Below are positions 45,519-56,274 of a stretch of 64,000 bases of DNA, piece by piece; within the stretch, counting starts at the first letter, position 1; every line of letters starts with the position of its first letter. Where the stretch lies: the NCBI GenBank assembly GCA_965178125.1, contig OZ237740.1:186001-250000 (forward strand), read 5' to 3'. This DNA is from Bilabrum cf. latius. Taxonomy: Eukaryota > Bigyra: Bicosoecida > Bigyra > Bicosoecida. The translations under genes were made by a program, and so were the position numbers. The notes below the pieces were generated by a model. The model had not been told where the DNA came from and ran no database searches. It saw nothing but the letters and a program-made list of their open reading frames with translations.

Positions 45519-48139
45519 CAGTGCGTCCGCTTGGACTAGTCCACGGTGACCGTCACCACCTCAGTGCGTCCGCTTGGACTAGTCCACGGTGACCGTCACC
45601 ACCTCAGTGCGTCCGCTTGGACTAGTCCACGGTGACCGTCACCACCTCAGTGCGTCCGCTTGGACTAGTCCACGGTGACCGTCACCACCTCAGTGCGTCC
45701 GCTTGGACTAGTCCACGGTGACCGTCACCACCTCAGTGCGTCCGCTTGGACTAGTCCACGGTGACCGTCACCACCTCAGTGCGTCCGCTTGGACTAGTCC
45801 ACGGTGACCGTCACCACCTCAGTGCGTCCGCTTGGACTAGTCCACGGTGACCGTCACCACCTCAGTGCGTCCGCTTGGACTAGTCCACGGTGACCGTCAC
45901 CACCTCAGTGCGTCCGCTTGGACTAGTCCACGGTGACCGTCACCACCTCAGTGCGTCCGCTTGGACTAGTCCACGGTGACCGTCACCACCTCAGTGCGTC
46001 CGCTTGGACTAGTCCACGGTGACCGTCACCACCTCAGTGCGTCCGCTTGGACTAGTCCACGGTGACCGTCACCACCTCAGTGCGTCCGCTTGGACTAGTC
46101 CACGGTGACCGTCACCACCTCAGTGCGTCCGCTTGGACTAGTCCACGGTGACCGTCACCACCTCAGTGCGTCCGCTTGGACTAGTCCACGGTGACCGTCA
46201 CCACCTCAGTGCGTCCGCTTGGACTAGTCCACGGTGACCGTCACCACCTCAGTGCGTCCGCTTGGACTAGTCCACGGTGACCGTCACCACCTCAGTGCGT
46301 CCGCTTGGACTAGTCCACGGTGACCGTCACCACCTCAGTGCGTCCGCTTGGACTAGTCCACGGTGACCGTCACCACCTCAGTGCGTCCGCTTGGACTAGT
46401 CCACGGTGACCGTCACCACCTCAGTGCGTCCGCTTGGACTAGTCCACGGTGACCGTCACCACCTCAGTGCGTCCGCTTGGACTAGTCCACGGTGACCGTC
46501 ACCACCTCAGTGCGTCCGCTTGGACTAGTCCACGGTGACCGTCACCACCTCAGTGCGTCCGCTTGGACTAGTCCACGGTGACCGTCACCACCTCAGTGCG
46601 TCCGCTTGGACTAGTCCACGGTGACCGTCACCACCTCAGTGCGTCCGCTTGGACTAGTCCACGGTGACCGTCACCACCTCAGTGCGTCCGCTTGGACTAG
46701 TCCACGGTGACCGTCACCACCTCAGTGCGTCCGCTTGGACTAGTCCACGGTGACCGTCACCACCTCAGTGCGTCCGCTTGGACTAGTCCACGGTGACCGT
46801 CACCACCTCAGTGCGTCCGCTTGGACTAGTCCACGGTGACCGTCACCACCTCAGTGCGTCCGCTTGGACTAGTCCACGGTGACCGTCACCACCTCAGTGC
46901 GTCCGCTTGGACTAGTCCACGGTGACCGTCACCACCTCAGTGCGTCCGCTTGGACTAGTCCACGGTGACCGTCACCACCTCAGTGCGTCCGCTTGGACTA
47001 GTCCACGGTGACCGTCACCACCTCAGTGCGTCCGCTTGGACTAGTCCACGGTGACCGTCACCACCTCAGTGCGTCCGCTTGGACTAGTCCACGGTGACCG
47101 TCACCACCTCAGTGCGTCCGCTTGGACTAGTCCACGGTGACCGTCACCACCTCAGTGCGTCCGCTTGGACTAGTCCACGGTGACCGTCACCACCTCAGTG
47201 CGTCCGCTTGGACTAGTCCACGGTGACCGTCACCACCTCAGTGCGTCCGCTTGGACTAGTCCACGGTGACCGTCACCACCTCAGTGCGTCCGCTTGGACT
47301 AGTCCACGGTGACCGTCACCACCTCAGTGCGTCCGCTTGGACTAGTCCACGGTGACCGTCACCACCTCAGTGCGTCCGCTTGGACTAGTCCACGGTGACC
47401 GTCACCACCTCAGTGCGTCCGCTTGGACTAGTCCACGGTGACCGTCACCACCTCAGTGCGTCCGCTTGGACTAGTCCACGGTGACCGTCACCACCTCAGT
47501 GCGTCCGCTTGGACTAGTCCACGGTGACCGTCACCACCTCAGTGCGTCCGCTTGGACTAGTCCACGGTGACCGTCACCACCTCAGTGCGTCCGCTTGGAC
47601 TAGTCCACGGTGACCGTCACCACCTCAGTGCGTCCGCTTGGACTAGTCCACGGTGACCGTCACCACCTCAGTGCGTCCGCTTGGACTAGTCCACGGTGAC
47701 CGTCACCACCTCAGTGCGTCCGCTTGGACTAGTCCACGGTGACCGTCACCACCTCAGTGCGTCCGCTTGGACTAGTCCACGGTGACCGTCACCACCTCAG
47801 TGCGTCCGCTTGGACTAGTCCACGGTGACCGTCACCACCTCAGTGCGTCCGCTTGGACTAGTCCACGGTGACCGTCACCACCTCAGTGCGTCCGCTTGGA
47901 CTAGTCCACGGTGACCGTCACCACCTCAGTGCGTCCGCTTGGACTAGTCCACGGTGACCGTCACCACCTCAGTGCGTCCGCTTGGACTAGTCCACGGTGA
48001 CCGTCACCACCTCAGTGCGTCCGCTTGGACTAGTCCACGGTGACCGTCACCACCTCAGTGCGTCCGCTTGGACTAGTCCACGGTGACCGTCACCACCTCA
48101 GTGCGTCCGCTTGGACTAGTCCACGGTGACCGTCACCAC
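45519..48139 (+). repeat. 43-bp minisatellite, 61 apparently identical copies
   Basis: The unit beginning CAGTGCGTCCGCTTGGACTA recurs every 43 nt from 45519; the last copy starts at 48099 (exactly 60 periods) and is cut at 39 nt. I see no variant copies. The unit contains the perfect palindrome TGGACTAGTCCA and the dyad GGTGAC-C-GTCACC. It fills nearly all the space between the convergent TPR and polygalacturonase genes, and the terminal unit is the coding 3' end of the latter. Confidence 0.97.
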
Positions 48140-49597
48140 TCCCGTGTGAGCCGCGTCCATGTCAATCTTCACCACGTGACTCGCACTGCCAGGCAGCCTC
48201 GCCGAGCTCGTGGCCAGCTGGTTGCCGTCGAGAGCGAGGCTGTACTGCACCGACTGGATGGGCGCCTCGCTGGGGGTGAACAGAAGCGCATCCGTGAAAT
48301 CGATAGAGACGGAATCCGTCGCGGTCGACACTACCACTGCCTTGCTGGCAGTCGTGCTTACGCTGTTCCAGGATCCTCCTTGCTGCACCACGCTCCCCTC
48401 AATCGTCACATCGACGACGTCCTTGAAGGCAGATCCTGCCACCGTGCGGTTCACGATCACTGTGTCGAATCCGGTGCCCTCCGATGTCTGGAACACGTTG
48501 CCAGAGGCGTAGAGACCCTTGACAGTGCTTGCGTCCCCCGGCACGAGCTCGATCCTCCCACCTCCCAGGAAGAAACCATCCGTGACGATTGTGTCGGAAG
48601 GGTCGAAGATTCGCAGGTCCGTGAAGTCCAGGTAGCATCCGATCAGCCGGTTTTGGCCGCTGTACCCGTTGTCCAGCACGATGCCCTTGCCCCCGTGCGC
48701 CGTGGCGTCGTTCCACGTGTGCACGCCCTCGAACAGGTTAGCGGCGCCCAGCACATACACGCCGATCTTGCCGTCGAACACGATCACCTCGTTAAGGAAG
48801 TGGTCGTTTCCCCTGATCTCGATCCCGTTCGAGTTCATCGTGGGGCCCTCCTTCTGAGGCGACCCCCAGAAGTACTGGCCCACCCACGACTCGTGGATCA
48901 TCGTCTCGTGGCCGCCGGTGACGTAGACGCCGGCTTGGGTGTGACCAGTAAAGTAGTTCATGGGGCCAAGCGAAGTGCCCATCGTGGCTCCGACCCACAC
49001 GCCTCCCGCCGCTACCTGCCCGCCATCAAACAGGACGCCCGACACCTCGATGTTCATGTTGCAGGACTTCTGCTGGTTCGGGCACGTCGTGTCGCCGATG
49101 TGAATCAGGTATTGATCGGACGGGAATTTCGCACTTGCCAGCAGGGATCCGCGCACCACCTGCGCGTTTCCAGTCATTTGAGGAAAGACGAAAGGCTCGG
49201 AAATTAGGTACTCTCCGCCTTCCAGGTCGATCACCACCCCGCCCAAGTTCGTGATATTCTCAGCTAGGCGAGGAAGATTCTCGCCCCTTGACATCATAGC
49301 TTCATGCATCGCCTTGAACGCAGCCGTAGAATCCTGCTGCCCGCTTGGATCCGCACCAAACGCAATGGGGCTGAGACGGGCGGTGTAGTTCACGTCTGGG
49401 AGCGCAGGTTCAGTCCAAGCATTCATTTTACGCAACAGCCGAGTAGTTCGAGCATTATCACCACGGTGAATCAGTGCCCGCAGCCTCTGGGTACGTTCGC
49501 CTCGACTAGTTGCAGTCAGCGGATGCTTCGGCCTTGTCAATACATGCCCACAAGCCAAGGCTCCCATGGTCGACAACGCTATCAATGAGACAATCAT
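48098..49597 (-). CDS. Secreted QRT3-like polygalacturonase / pectate-lyase-superfamily protein, 499 aa
   Basis: Single exon from ATG 49597 to TGA 48098-48100. The N-terminus MIVSLIALSTMGALACG is a signal peptide. FGADPSGQQDSTAAFKAM is the usual start of the pectate-lyase_3 right-handed beta-helix. LGGVVIDLEGGEYLISEPF, GGHETMIHESWVGQYFWG and GANLFEGVHTWN match the plant QUARTET3-like polygalacturonase branch, which degrades pectin. The end, GVVTVTVD then TAG, matches the family C-terminus (GTVTVxVDQ), so TAG (48116-48118) reads as Gln; SKRTH and TGA follow, and these last codons lie in the first unit of the 43-bp satellite. Catalytic Asp positions were not verified. Confidence 0.88.
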
Positions 49598-50241
49598 TCT
49601 TGTGTTTGTTCACCTGGTTTTGATGGCGGTCTGTGCATACGTTCGTGTTCCAAGCATGACAAAAGTAAGATACCATATTTAGCACGGTACCACCCCAGCC
49701 CATCCAATTCTTTAGCTCGGCTCGCTTGCCTGCAGCCCGTAGATCTCATGTATTGAAGAGTTTGGCCCGACCGGCCCACCAGCTGCCTCTAGGTGGGGCC
49801 ATAAACGCTATCCTACACCAACCTTCCTGCGGTACTAGCACAGGAATGATTGTGGCACGCCCATCTTGACCCCGTTCCTTTGACGCCGCATTGATTGCCA
49901 CGCTGATACACAGGAGCGGAGCACGCTCCGAGCAAATGCAAGCTCCGCTGCGCACCCGCCCGAGGCCCAGTAGACTTGCGACCAACTGAGCAGCAAGCAG
50001 GCGAGCATCGGGGCAACTGCTCTCCGTGCCGTCGGGAGAGGAAAAAAGCTACAAGCCGCCAGGTATTTTGGATCCCTAGCAACACGATCCACAATCTTCC
50101 CATCCGTGATACAATTATCTTGCCCCAGCCCGCAAGCTACCTGCCGCTTGATGTTGCTCGGCGAAGTGCCGCGACGTCGTGCCCTGCCTGACGGCAGAGG
50201 CACTCGCTGCTTGGGGCTCCATTCTGAAATCTAGCACCCAT
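49594..50241 (-). CDS. Hypothetical ORF upstream of the polygalacturonase, 215 aa
   Basis: ATG 50241 to TGA 49594-49596 is open with three TAGs read as Gln. Its stop overlaps the polygalacturonase ATG as ATGA. It has one weakly hydrophobic stretch (MGRLWIVLLGI) and no family resemblance. Long random frames are expected with only two stop codons, so this may be an upstream leader or simply chance. Confidence 0.2.
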
Positions 50242-50838
50242 GGATGCTGGTCACACTTCTCACCGTACCCACCCTCGTTTGCTTCGCGCTAGTAAACACG
50301 GAGATCACCATGACCCGCGCCGGTGCTGGCAGGTGATTCCCAACGACACGTCCTACTCGTGCAAGGGCAATTTCCTGCGCAAATCAAGCACGAGATATAG
50401 GCGAACTGGACCACGGGAAATGGCTGGGATGCACGCGAAGTGCAGTCCAATACTCGCGGATCAGTAGGTGCCACGGCCGTTTAAATGGCCGAAAAATCTC
50501 TGGCGCCGGTTGCTCTCCCCAGGGGCGGTACGAAAGTTCGCAACACCTGAAGCTTATAACAGCGCAAGCAAGCAAGCAAGCAAGCAAGCAAAAACAAGCA
50601 GCAATCAATAAGCGAGTGCGTTTGCTCGATCTCTTACCTGGAACGATCACGGCCTGGCGCCGTTGGTGAGCTAACCTCCCCCTTGTGTTCTGGTCCCTGG
50701 TCGAATAGCAGAGCATCAAAGAATTCCACTTGCTAGGCAAGATATGGAACTCTGCTCGCTATCGTTGTTTCCCTGCCTGCAATTGAGGGAAGCTGCGGCC
50801 GGATTCTCCAATTACTGACGACTGAGGCACTTGCACGC
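50242..50838. other. Gap with a CAAG microsatellite
   Basis: No gene is supported. A run of about six to seven AAGC/CAAG units lies at ~50563-50590. Confidence 0.5.
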
Positions 50839-53674
50839 TCACTGCCTGCCTTCATCGCGAATTACCTCTGCCTCCATCGCAGGCGACTCGGTGTCCGCCT
50901 CCTGCTCCACCAGCTTGCCGTCGGGGCCCACCACGAACTGCTTGGGGGGCGCGTCATCCGCGGCCCCGTCAACGTTCACGCCGGCCGCCCTGGCCGCCTT
51001 GAGCACCTCTGGGTCGTTGAGCTCCTTCTCGATCCCGCCCATGCTCTCGCTCACGGCCTGCATCTCCTGCCGATAACTGGCCTCCTTGTCAGGCACGAAG
51101 CGCTTCCCCACCCCCGCGGCGTCCTTGCTGACCGAGGCGTCCCCACTGCCTTCGCCCGCACGGGTGGTCATGAGGGCCTCGAGCAGCTGGTTGAGCCTGG
51201 GCAGCATGGTCCTGGGGTCATCCAGCAAGCCGGCGGCCACGAGGGCGTTATCGAAGATCTGCTGGGCCACCCCGGTGGCGAGGTCGGGCTGCTGCTCGCG
51301 CATGGCCCACAGCTGCCTCACAATCGGGTGCGATGGGTTCACCTCCAGCGTCTGCTTGGGCAGCATGTGCTCCTCGCTCTTGGGCGACTCGCCATCCCGC
51401 GCCCTGGCCTGGTCCATCATGCGCATCATGCGCCGCACGCTCGCAGACTCGTGGTCCACCACCACGGCCGGCGTGGACCTCAGCCTAGAGGAGGCCTTTA
51501 CTTCCTTGAGCCTCGAAGGCAGAGCCGTCTGCATGAGCCACAGCCCCAGCTCGCCGACCTGTTGGTCGCTCAGTCGACGGGGCGCAGACCCGTCCTCCGC
51601 GGCGTCCTCCTCGTTCTCCGCCTCTTCCTTGTCCTTCTGCTCCTTGGACTTGGAAGGCAAACCCACATCGCCAGACTCAGCGGTGACCAGCTCCCTGCCG
51701 TTGTACCTGGCCAGGTTGTTGAACACGAAGTCGTCCAGGCTGGCATACGCGAAGAGCACCTCGGTGTCCTGAAAGTCGTTGTCTTCGGACCCGCGGAAGG
51801 CCTCCATGTACGGAGATGCCTCTGCCAGTCCCCTGTGGGGTGCCACCAGGTAAATGATCTTCTCCTGCCCCGGCTTAGCTCGGCTGATGTACTCGTCCAA
51901 CGTGGTCAGCTCGCCTGCCGGCAGAGCCGAGGACTCGAACAGCATCAGCCTGGCGATGTCTGACTGGTACGCCGCGTCGCTGCAGATGCCCTCCTTGAGG
52001 AAGTTGCCGTACTCCTGGAAGAAGGACTGGTACTGCTTTCTGTCCTTGCGCATCTCCTGCTCGAGAAATCTGAGGATGCGCCTGGTGAGAACCGACTTGA
52101 TCCTCATCATCATGGCGGTGTCCTGCATGCTCTCCCTGGAAATGTGCAGGGGAATGTCCTCGCTGTCCACCACGCCGTGCACGAAGCGCAGCCACTCGGG
52201 AAGCACCCGACTCTCCGGCTCGATGAGCACCTTTCGAGAGTACAGATCGACGCCCGGGCTCTGGCGGCCCAGCCCGAATGCCTCGTCGTGCATCTCGGCG
52301 ATGTAGAAAAGGCCCTTGAGCTCGATGGGAGCGTCCGAAGCGAAGTGCAGGCGGTACATCTGCTCCCCATGCCTCCTCTTCGTCTTGAACTTGAAGAAAT
52401 CGTCGTACTGCTGCTCGGATACGTCCTGCTTGGACATGGTCCAGATGGCCTGTACCGTGTTCACCTGCGGAATCAACGAGTTGAAATCGAATCAAGCCGA
52501 ATGCGGGCGCCACCGAAAAGGGAATGCCAATAGAAAAATGTTCAGCAACTCCTCAACCAAAACGGCGACCACGACATGCCACGGGGCCGAGTTACTCAGC
52601 CCGTAAGGGTTAGTCGCGTCATCTTGCGTGCGGTACGAGCCGCCATGACCAGTGAATAGTGCCGGTCGGCAGACGAGCAAAAGAGCACGCGTCCATCAAA
52701 TCGGACGGGCAAACTGTCAAACAAACAACGAGCGAGTACAACAAGCATCGACCCAACCTAGCTCACCACTTCGTCGTTCAGCTTGATGGGGAATGCCACA
52801 AAGTTGGAATATTTCTCGATGACGTCCTGCACGGTCTTGGCGCTCGCAAACTCCTTCGCCGTGTCTTTGAGATGCAGCACGATGCGCGAGCCCCGCTCGG
52901 CCTCGGGGGCGGGCTCGATCGTGTAGGTGCCGTCTCCCGCGGATGTCCAGCACCAGCCTTCCTGGCCGGGTTTAGCGCTCTTTGTGAAGACCTGTACCTT
53001 GTCAGCCACCATGAATGCAGAGTAGAAACCCACTCCGAACTGGCCGATGATGTTGCTCGCCGTGTCTGAGCCCTGCCCCTGCGCCTGCATCTCCTGCAGG
53101 AAAGCCTTGGAGCCGGAAAACGCGATGGTTCCGAGATTCTGCTTCAGCTCGTCCTTGGTCAGACCAACACCTGTATCTTGGATAGTGAGGGTGCCCTCGC
53201 TTTCGTTGGTGAACACCTTGATGCCCAGTTCAGCGTCGTTTTCGGCGACGTCATCCCCAGCTACCTACATGTGGCGCACCTTCTCCAGCGCATCCGAAGC
53301 GTTTGATACCAGTTCTCGCACAAATATATGCCTGTCAGTATACAGCGCATTCGTCATGATGTCTAGCACGCGCCTTGTCTCTGCCTGGAAGGAATGAGTC
53401 TCCGGGGTGCTCTCGGGTGCTTTCACATCTGCGTGCAAGGAAGTCGAGGTTTAGCCACAGATACCACCCGGTTGGACAAAGAGTGTGCAATAATATAAGC
53501 ATATCAATGTGTGGTACGGTGGGATGGCTTACCGGACCTGGATGCAGAGCAGGAGTGGATATCTGTTCGCTGAAGGCACACGTGGCTCTTTGTCGGGGCG
53601 GCAAATCGTCGTCGACCAGCCGGTACGATACCGTGTCTGATAAACCTTGAAAACGTTCTAACACTTCTTTGCAT
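50839..53674 (-). CDS. TRAP1: TRAP1, mitochondrial Hsp90 chaperone, ~809 aa
   Basis: Three exons: 53533-53674, 52767-53428 and 50839-52464 (stop TGA). Exon 1 encodes an Arg/Ser-rich mitochondrial presequence, MQRSVRTFSRFIRHG. Exon 2 holds the GHKL ATPase: ELVSNASDALEK (N-box), IQDTGVGLTKDEL, NLGTIAFSGSKAFL and IGQFGVGFYSAFMVAD. Exon 3 continues with VNTVQAIWTMSKQDV, LYSRKVLIEPESRVLPEWL, GVVDSEDIPLHISRE and KEGICSDA, then the C-terminal dimerisation region (LEVNPSHPIVRQLWAM, FDNALVAAGLLDDPRTML). The middle-domain wording matches TRAP1 better than cytosolic Hsp90 or Grp94, and there is no MEEVD or KDEL. One TAG (53265-53267) follows EKVRHM. An acidic Lys/Glu-rich insertion and a C-terminal extension are lineage-specific. 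Confidence 0.95.
52465..52766 (-). other. Spliceosomal intron 2 of TRAP1
   Basis: 302 nt. Donor GTGAGC after LNDEV; acceptor CCGCAG before VNTVQAIW. Phase 0. Confidence 0.9.
53429..53532 (-). other. Spliceosomal intron 1 of TRAP1
   Basis: 104 nt. Donor GTAAGC; acceptor CGCAG. Phase 1; joining links the presequence exon to DVKAPESTPETHSFQAE. Confidence 0.85.
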
Positions 53675-53790
53675 TGCTTACAGCTCGAGTTCTGAAGAGC
53701 TGTCAAAGCCTTTGTATCGAGGGTTTGTTATGTACATGCCGCGGGGAACCTTGGCGGCGCTCCGATCGACACGAGTGAGGCATCTGCCGA

Positions 53791-54840
53791 TCACTTTCGC
53801 AACTGGCCCTCGACGCCAATCTTCTTTGCCATTTGCTCCGTCCAACTGCTAATCTTTTTCCCAGAGTCTTCTTCGTCATCTCCTTCCTCACTACCAGGCA
53901 ACGTGACCCCAGCAGGCAGCTCCTTGGAGTGCAGCTTGGGCTGCCCGCCCCTGATCACCTCGGGTGCTCCCGACGTGGCGCCCGACAGATCCATGCCCTT
54001 CTGCCGGGCAAATTCCTGCAGCTCGAGATCCTCCGAGCTCGCATTCTCAACCTCGGCCTCGTGCTCGCCCGTCCGGAAGAAGGTGTACGACAGCGTGATC
54101 TCGTCCACATCGCTCATGTTCGGGTCATCCGCAAAGTCGGGATCGACATAGAAGAAAATCTGCGAGAAGAACCAGGGCAATACTAAAGACATACTTGAGC
54201 TTCTAGTGGATGAGATTCGCTCGGTCGGAAGCCTGCGAGCAAGTGCTCCGTGCTCGCTCACCGGCATGTCGATCTCCTCGTGCGGTCGCAACCGCTGCTC
54301 CTCGAAGCAGAAGCACTGGATCTTGTTAAAGTGGATGCCAGAGCGCATCGGCGTGACGTTGTACGTAGACACGCCGGTCACTGGCTTGCTGCTGGGGTTG
54401 TAGGCGCGGTAAAAGATGAGAGCAGTCTCCCCTGGCACAACTCGGACGAAGTCTTGCTGCGGCGTGAATCTCCAAGGCATGTTGTCGCTAGTATCGGCAT
54501 TGAAGGTAATCGTTATGGGTCTAGCACCGGGAACCGGTCGCATTGTCTTGAATCGTTCCTCTGTGGCAACTTGTGTCGTTCCACCGTACCCGGTTGCCTA
54601 GCAGAAAGCCTGATACGCTGGCACCGCCGCGTAGGAAAGGCCAATAAACCCGATCAGCAACGCCAAGGCGTACAATGCCATATTTGTATTCTTATCTTCG
54701 GTTGTCTACGCATGCTTGCTTTCTATCTTTTCTCCAAACTCCCGCTGAAGTGCCCTTTGAGCCGACGTCAGGGGTAAGTCACTGTCTGGTTTGCTAGATT
54801 TCACGCGAATTTGCTAGTGGCAGTCCAATGCTGCAAACAT
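53791..54840 (-). CDS. COX11: COX11 cytochrome c oxidase copper chaperone, ~315 aa
   Basis: Two exons: 54262-54840 and 53791-54159 (stop TGA). A TM helix (MALYALALLIGFIGLSYAAVP) is followed by YQAFC-(TAG)-ATGYGGTT, the family block normally FCQ-x-TG-x-GG. The copper-binding CFCF motif is in FNKIQCFCFEEQRL, and IFFYVDPDFADDP follows the splice junction. COX11 delivers copper to the CuB site of COX1 at the inner mitochondrial membrane. TAGs are at codon 9 (54814-54816), 54706-54708 and 54598-54600. The C-terminus is extended by ~90 acidic/basic residues. The N-terminus lacks an obvious Arg-rich presequence, so an upstream exon is possible. It lies just upstream of TRAP1 on the same strand. Confidence 0.94.
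54160..54261 (-). other. Spliceosomal intron of COX11
   Basis: 102 nt. Donor GTGAGC after EEIDMP; acceptor TCTCGCAG before IFFYVDP. Phase 0. Removal restores the conserved DMPxFFYxDP block exactly. Confidence 0.92.
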
Positions 54841-55148
54841 AAAATCGTACGAAATTGATGCTGCGCATAAGTGGCTCCAAAGACGAGAGTGAAGCTGAAT
54901 AAAGGCCTAAAACTGTCTCACGCTTCATACTCTGGGTCCAGATAATGCTTGGCGCCGGTCGGCATATTCGTCGAGAAGCCGTGGACGCAAACAAACGACT
55001 CAAGTTTGTGCGCATAGTGCGGATACATGCTGATGACGCTCTCCTAGCAAACATATTTATTAAATGTGATTGCTGCAGCTGAGACGTGGAGTTCGTGAAC
55101 CTTCGTTTGCACACGGCGTTCATCATGTGCAAAGTATGCTTGTCAAGT
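54841..55148. other. Intergenic gap
   Basis: About 310 nt between the COX11 start and the 3' end of the EGF gene. I see nothing in it. Confidence 0.4.
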
Positions 55149-56133
55149 TTACCCGAATCCAGCCATTGCGCCGCCAAGCATATTGGCAGCTGCGCCTGCC
55201 CCAGCGCCACCGGCTGCCGCAGCAACAGCCCCACCGAGCGCCTAGTTGGCCAAATCACCCCCGGCCCCATCCAATGCCTGGCTAGCCATGCCAGCACCGG
55301 CACCCCCCAACGTCTGCCCAGCTGTACCACCCCCAACACTGCCATCCACCGGTGCCCCGCCCACCTCTTCAAGGGCCTGATCCGCCACTGCCTGGCCCGC
55401 AGGACCCGCCTTGTCGATCAGCTGCTTCAGCGATTCCTCCGCCGCATCCAGGCCCAGAGACTCGATTTCCTCCCTTTCCTGCAAGGTTTCTGCGCAGTAC
55501 CACTTGCTGATGGAGGAGCATACGGCGGGGCACTTGACGAATTTCTCGCAGAAGTGGAGCCTGACCTCTTCCTGGCAGGGGAGTCCCACGACCGATCTGC
55601 ATGCCTCCCGGCACAGAAACTTGTTGGCAAGCCGATAATTTGGGCACATGCCTGTGGTGGTGTGGAACGTGCATATTTGCTCCACGTGGGGAGGCAGGTC
55701 TCCGTCGCACTGGAGGTCCACATACATCTTGTCGAAATTGCCTGCGTTGCAGGCCTCTCCCCGGTAACCCTCGGCGCACTCGCATTCACCAGTACTGTGG
55801 AGTAGAAATGAATAAACAGTGCAAGGCAGAGTATGACTGTCGCTCTGCCTTTCGTGGGCAAACTAATGCAAGACGTGCTCACGCTGTGCAGGTGCCATGG
55901 CCGGAACACGCGGGCGTTCCAGGACACGCGGGGGCCTGAGAGGGTGTCGTAGCTTGATTATTACTTGATATTGAAGATACAAGCCGCCGCAGGATTCCTA
56001 AAATAGGTCTCTCGGCGAACCTCTCTCCGTCAGCCGGGCTCATGTGGTTCTGCTGATTCTACCTCAACCTGATACCCCTAGTCTGCAACATGAATGCAGA
56101 TACTATTAATGGGAAAAAGAGAGGCTTCAGCAT
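55149..56133 (-). CDS. Secreted EGF-domain protein with Cys-rich module and Gly/Ala tail, 298 aa
   Basis: Two exons: 55883-56133 and 55149-55794 (stop TAA). The N-terminus MLKPLFFPLIVSAFMLQTRG is a signal peptide. An EGF module, ACSGHGTCTA joined to TGECECAEGYRGEACNAG, is split by a phase-2 intron. A ~100-residue Cys-rich module follows (CREACRSVVGLPCQEEVRLHFC), then a Gly/Ala-rich tail that may be a structural or anchor region. TAGs are at residue ~27 and at 55242-55244. No exact family is known to me; a cell-wall or extracellular-matrix role is a guess. Confidence 0.78.
55795..55882 (-). other. Spliceosomal intron of the secreted EGF gene
   Basis: 88 nt, the shortest supported here. Donor GTGAGC; acceptor CTCCACAG. 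Phase 2; it restores the EGF Cys spacing. Confidence 0.85.
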
Positions 56134-56274
56134 GGTCACGTATGCATACTGCGCCCACAAACTCAGTCGAGTGAGGGCGAACCGGCTATAGAAATCAGAA
56201 ATTGCATGGTTAACAGCTCGTTACAACGCACAACTGCAACTTTCATCAACTGAGCCCATATCGGAACTACTAGC

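Noticed and set aside
45519-48139. CRISPR array
   Set aside because: Repeats are directly contiguous with no spacers, and the genome is eukaryotic.
48083-49207. A 374-residue plus-strand frame starting in the satellite
   Set aside because: Antisense to the QRT3-like gene; no domain.
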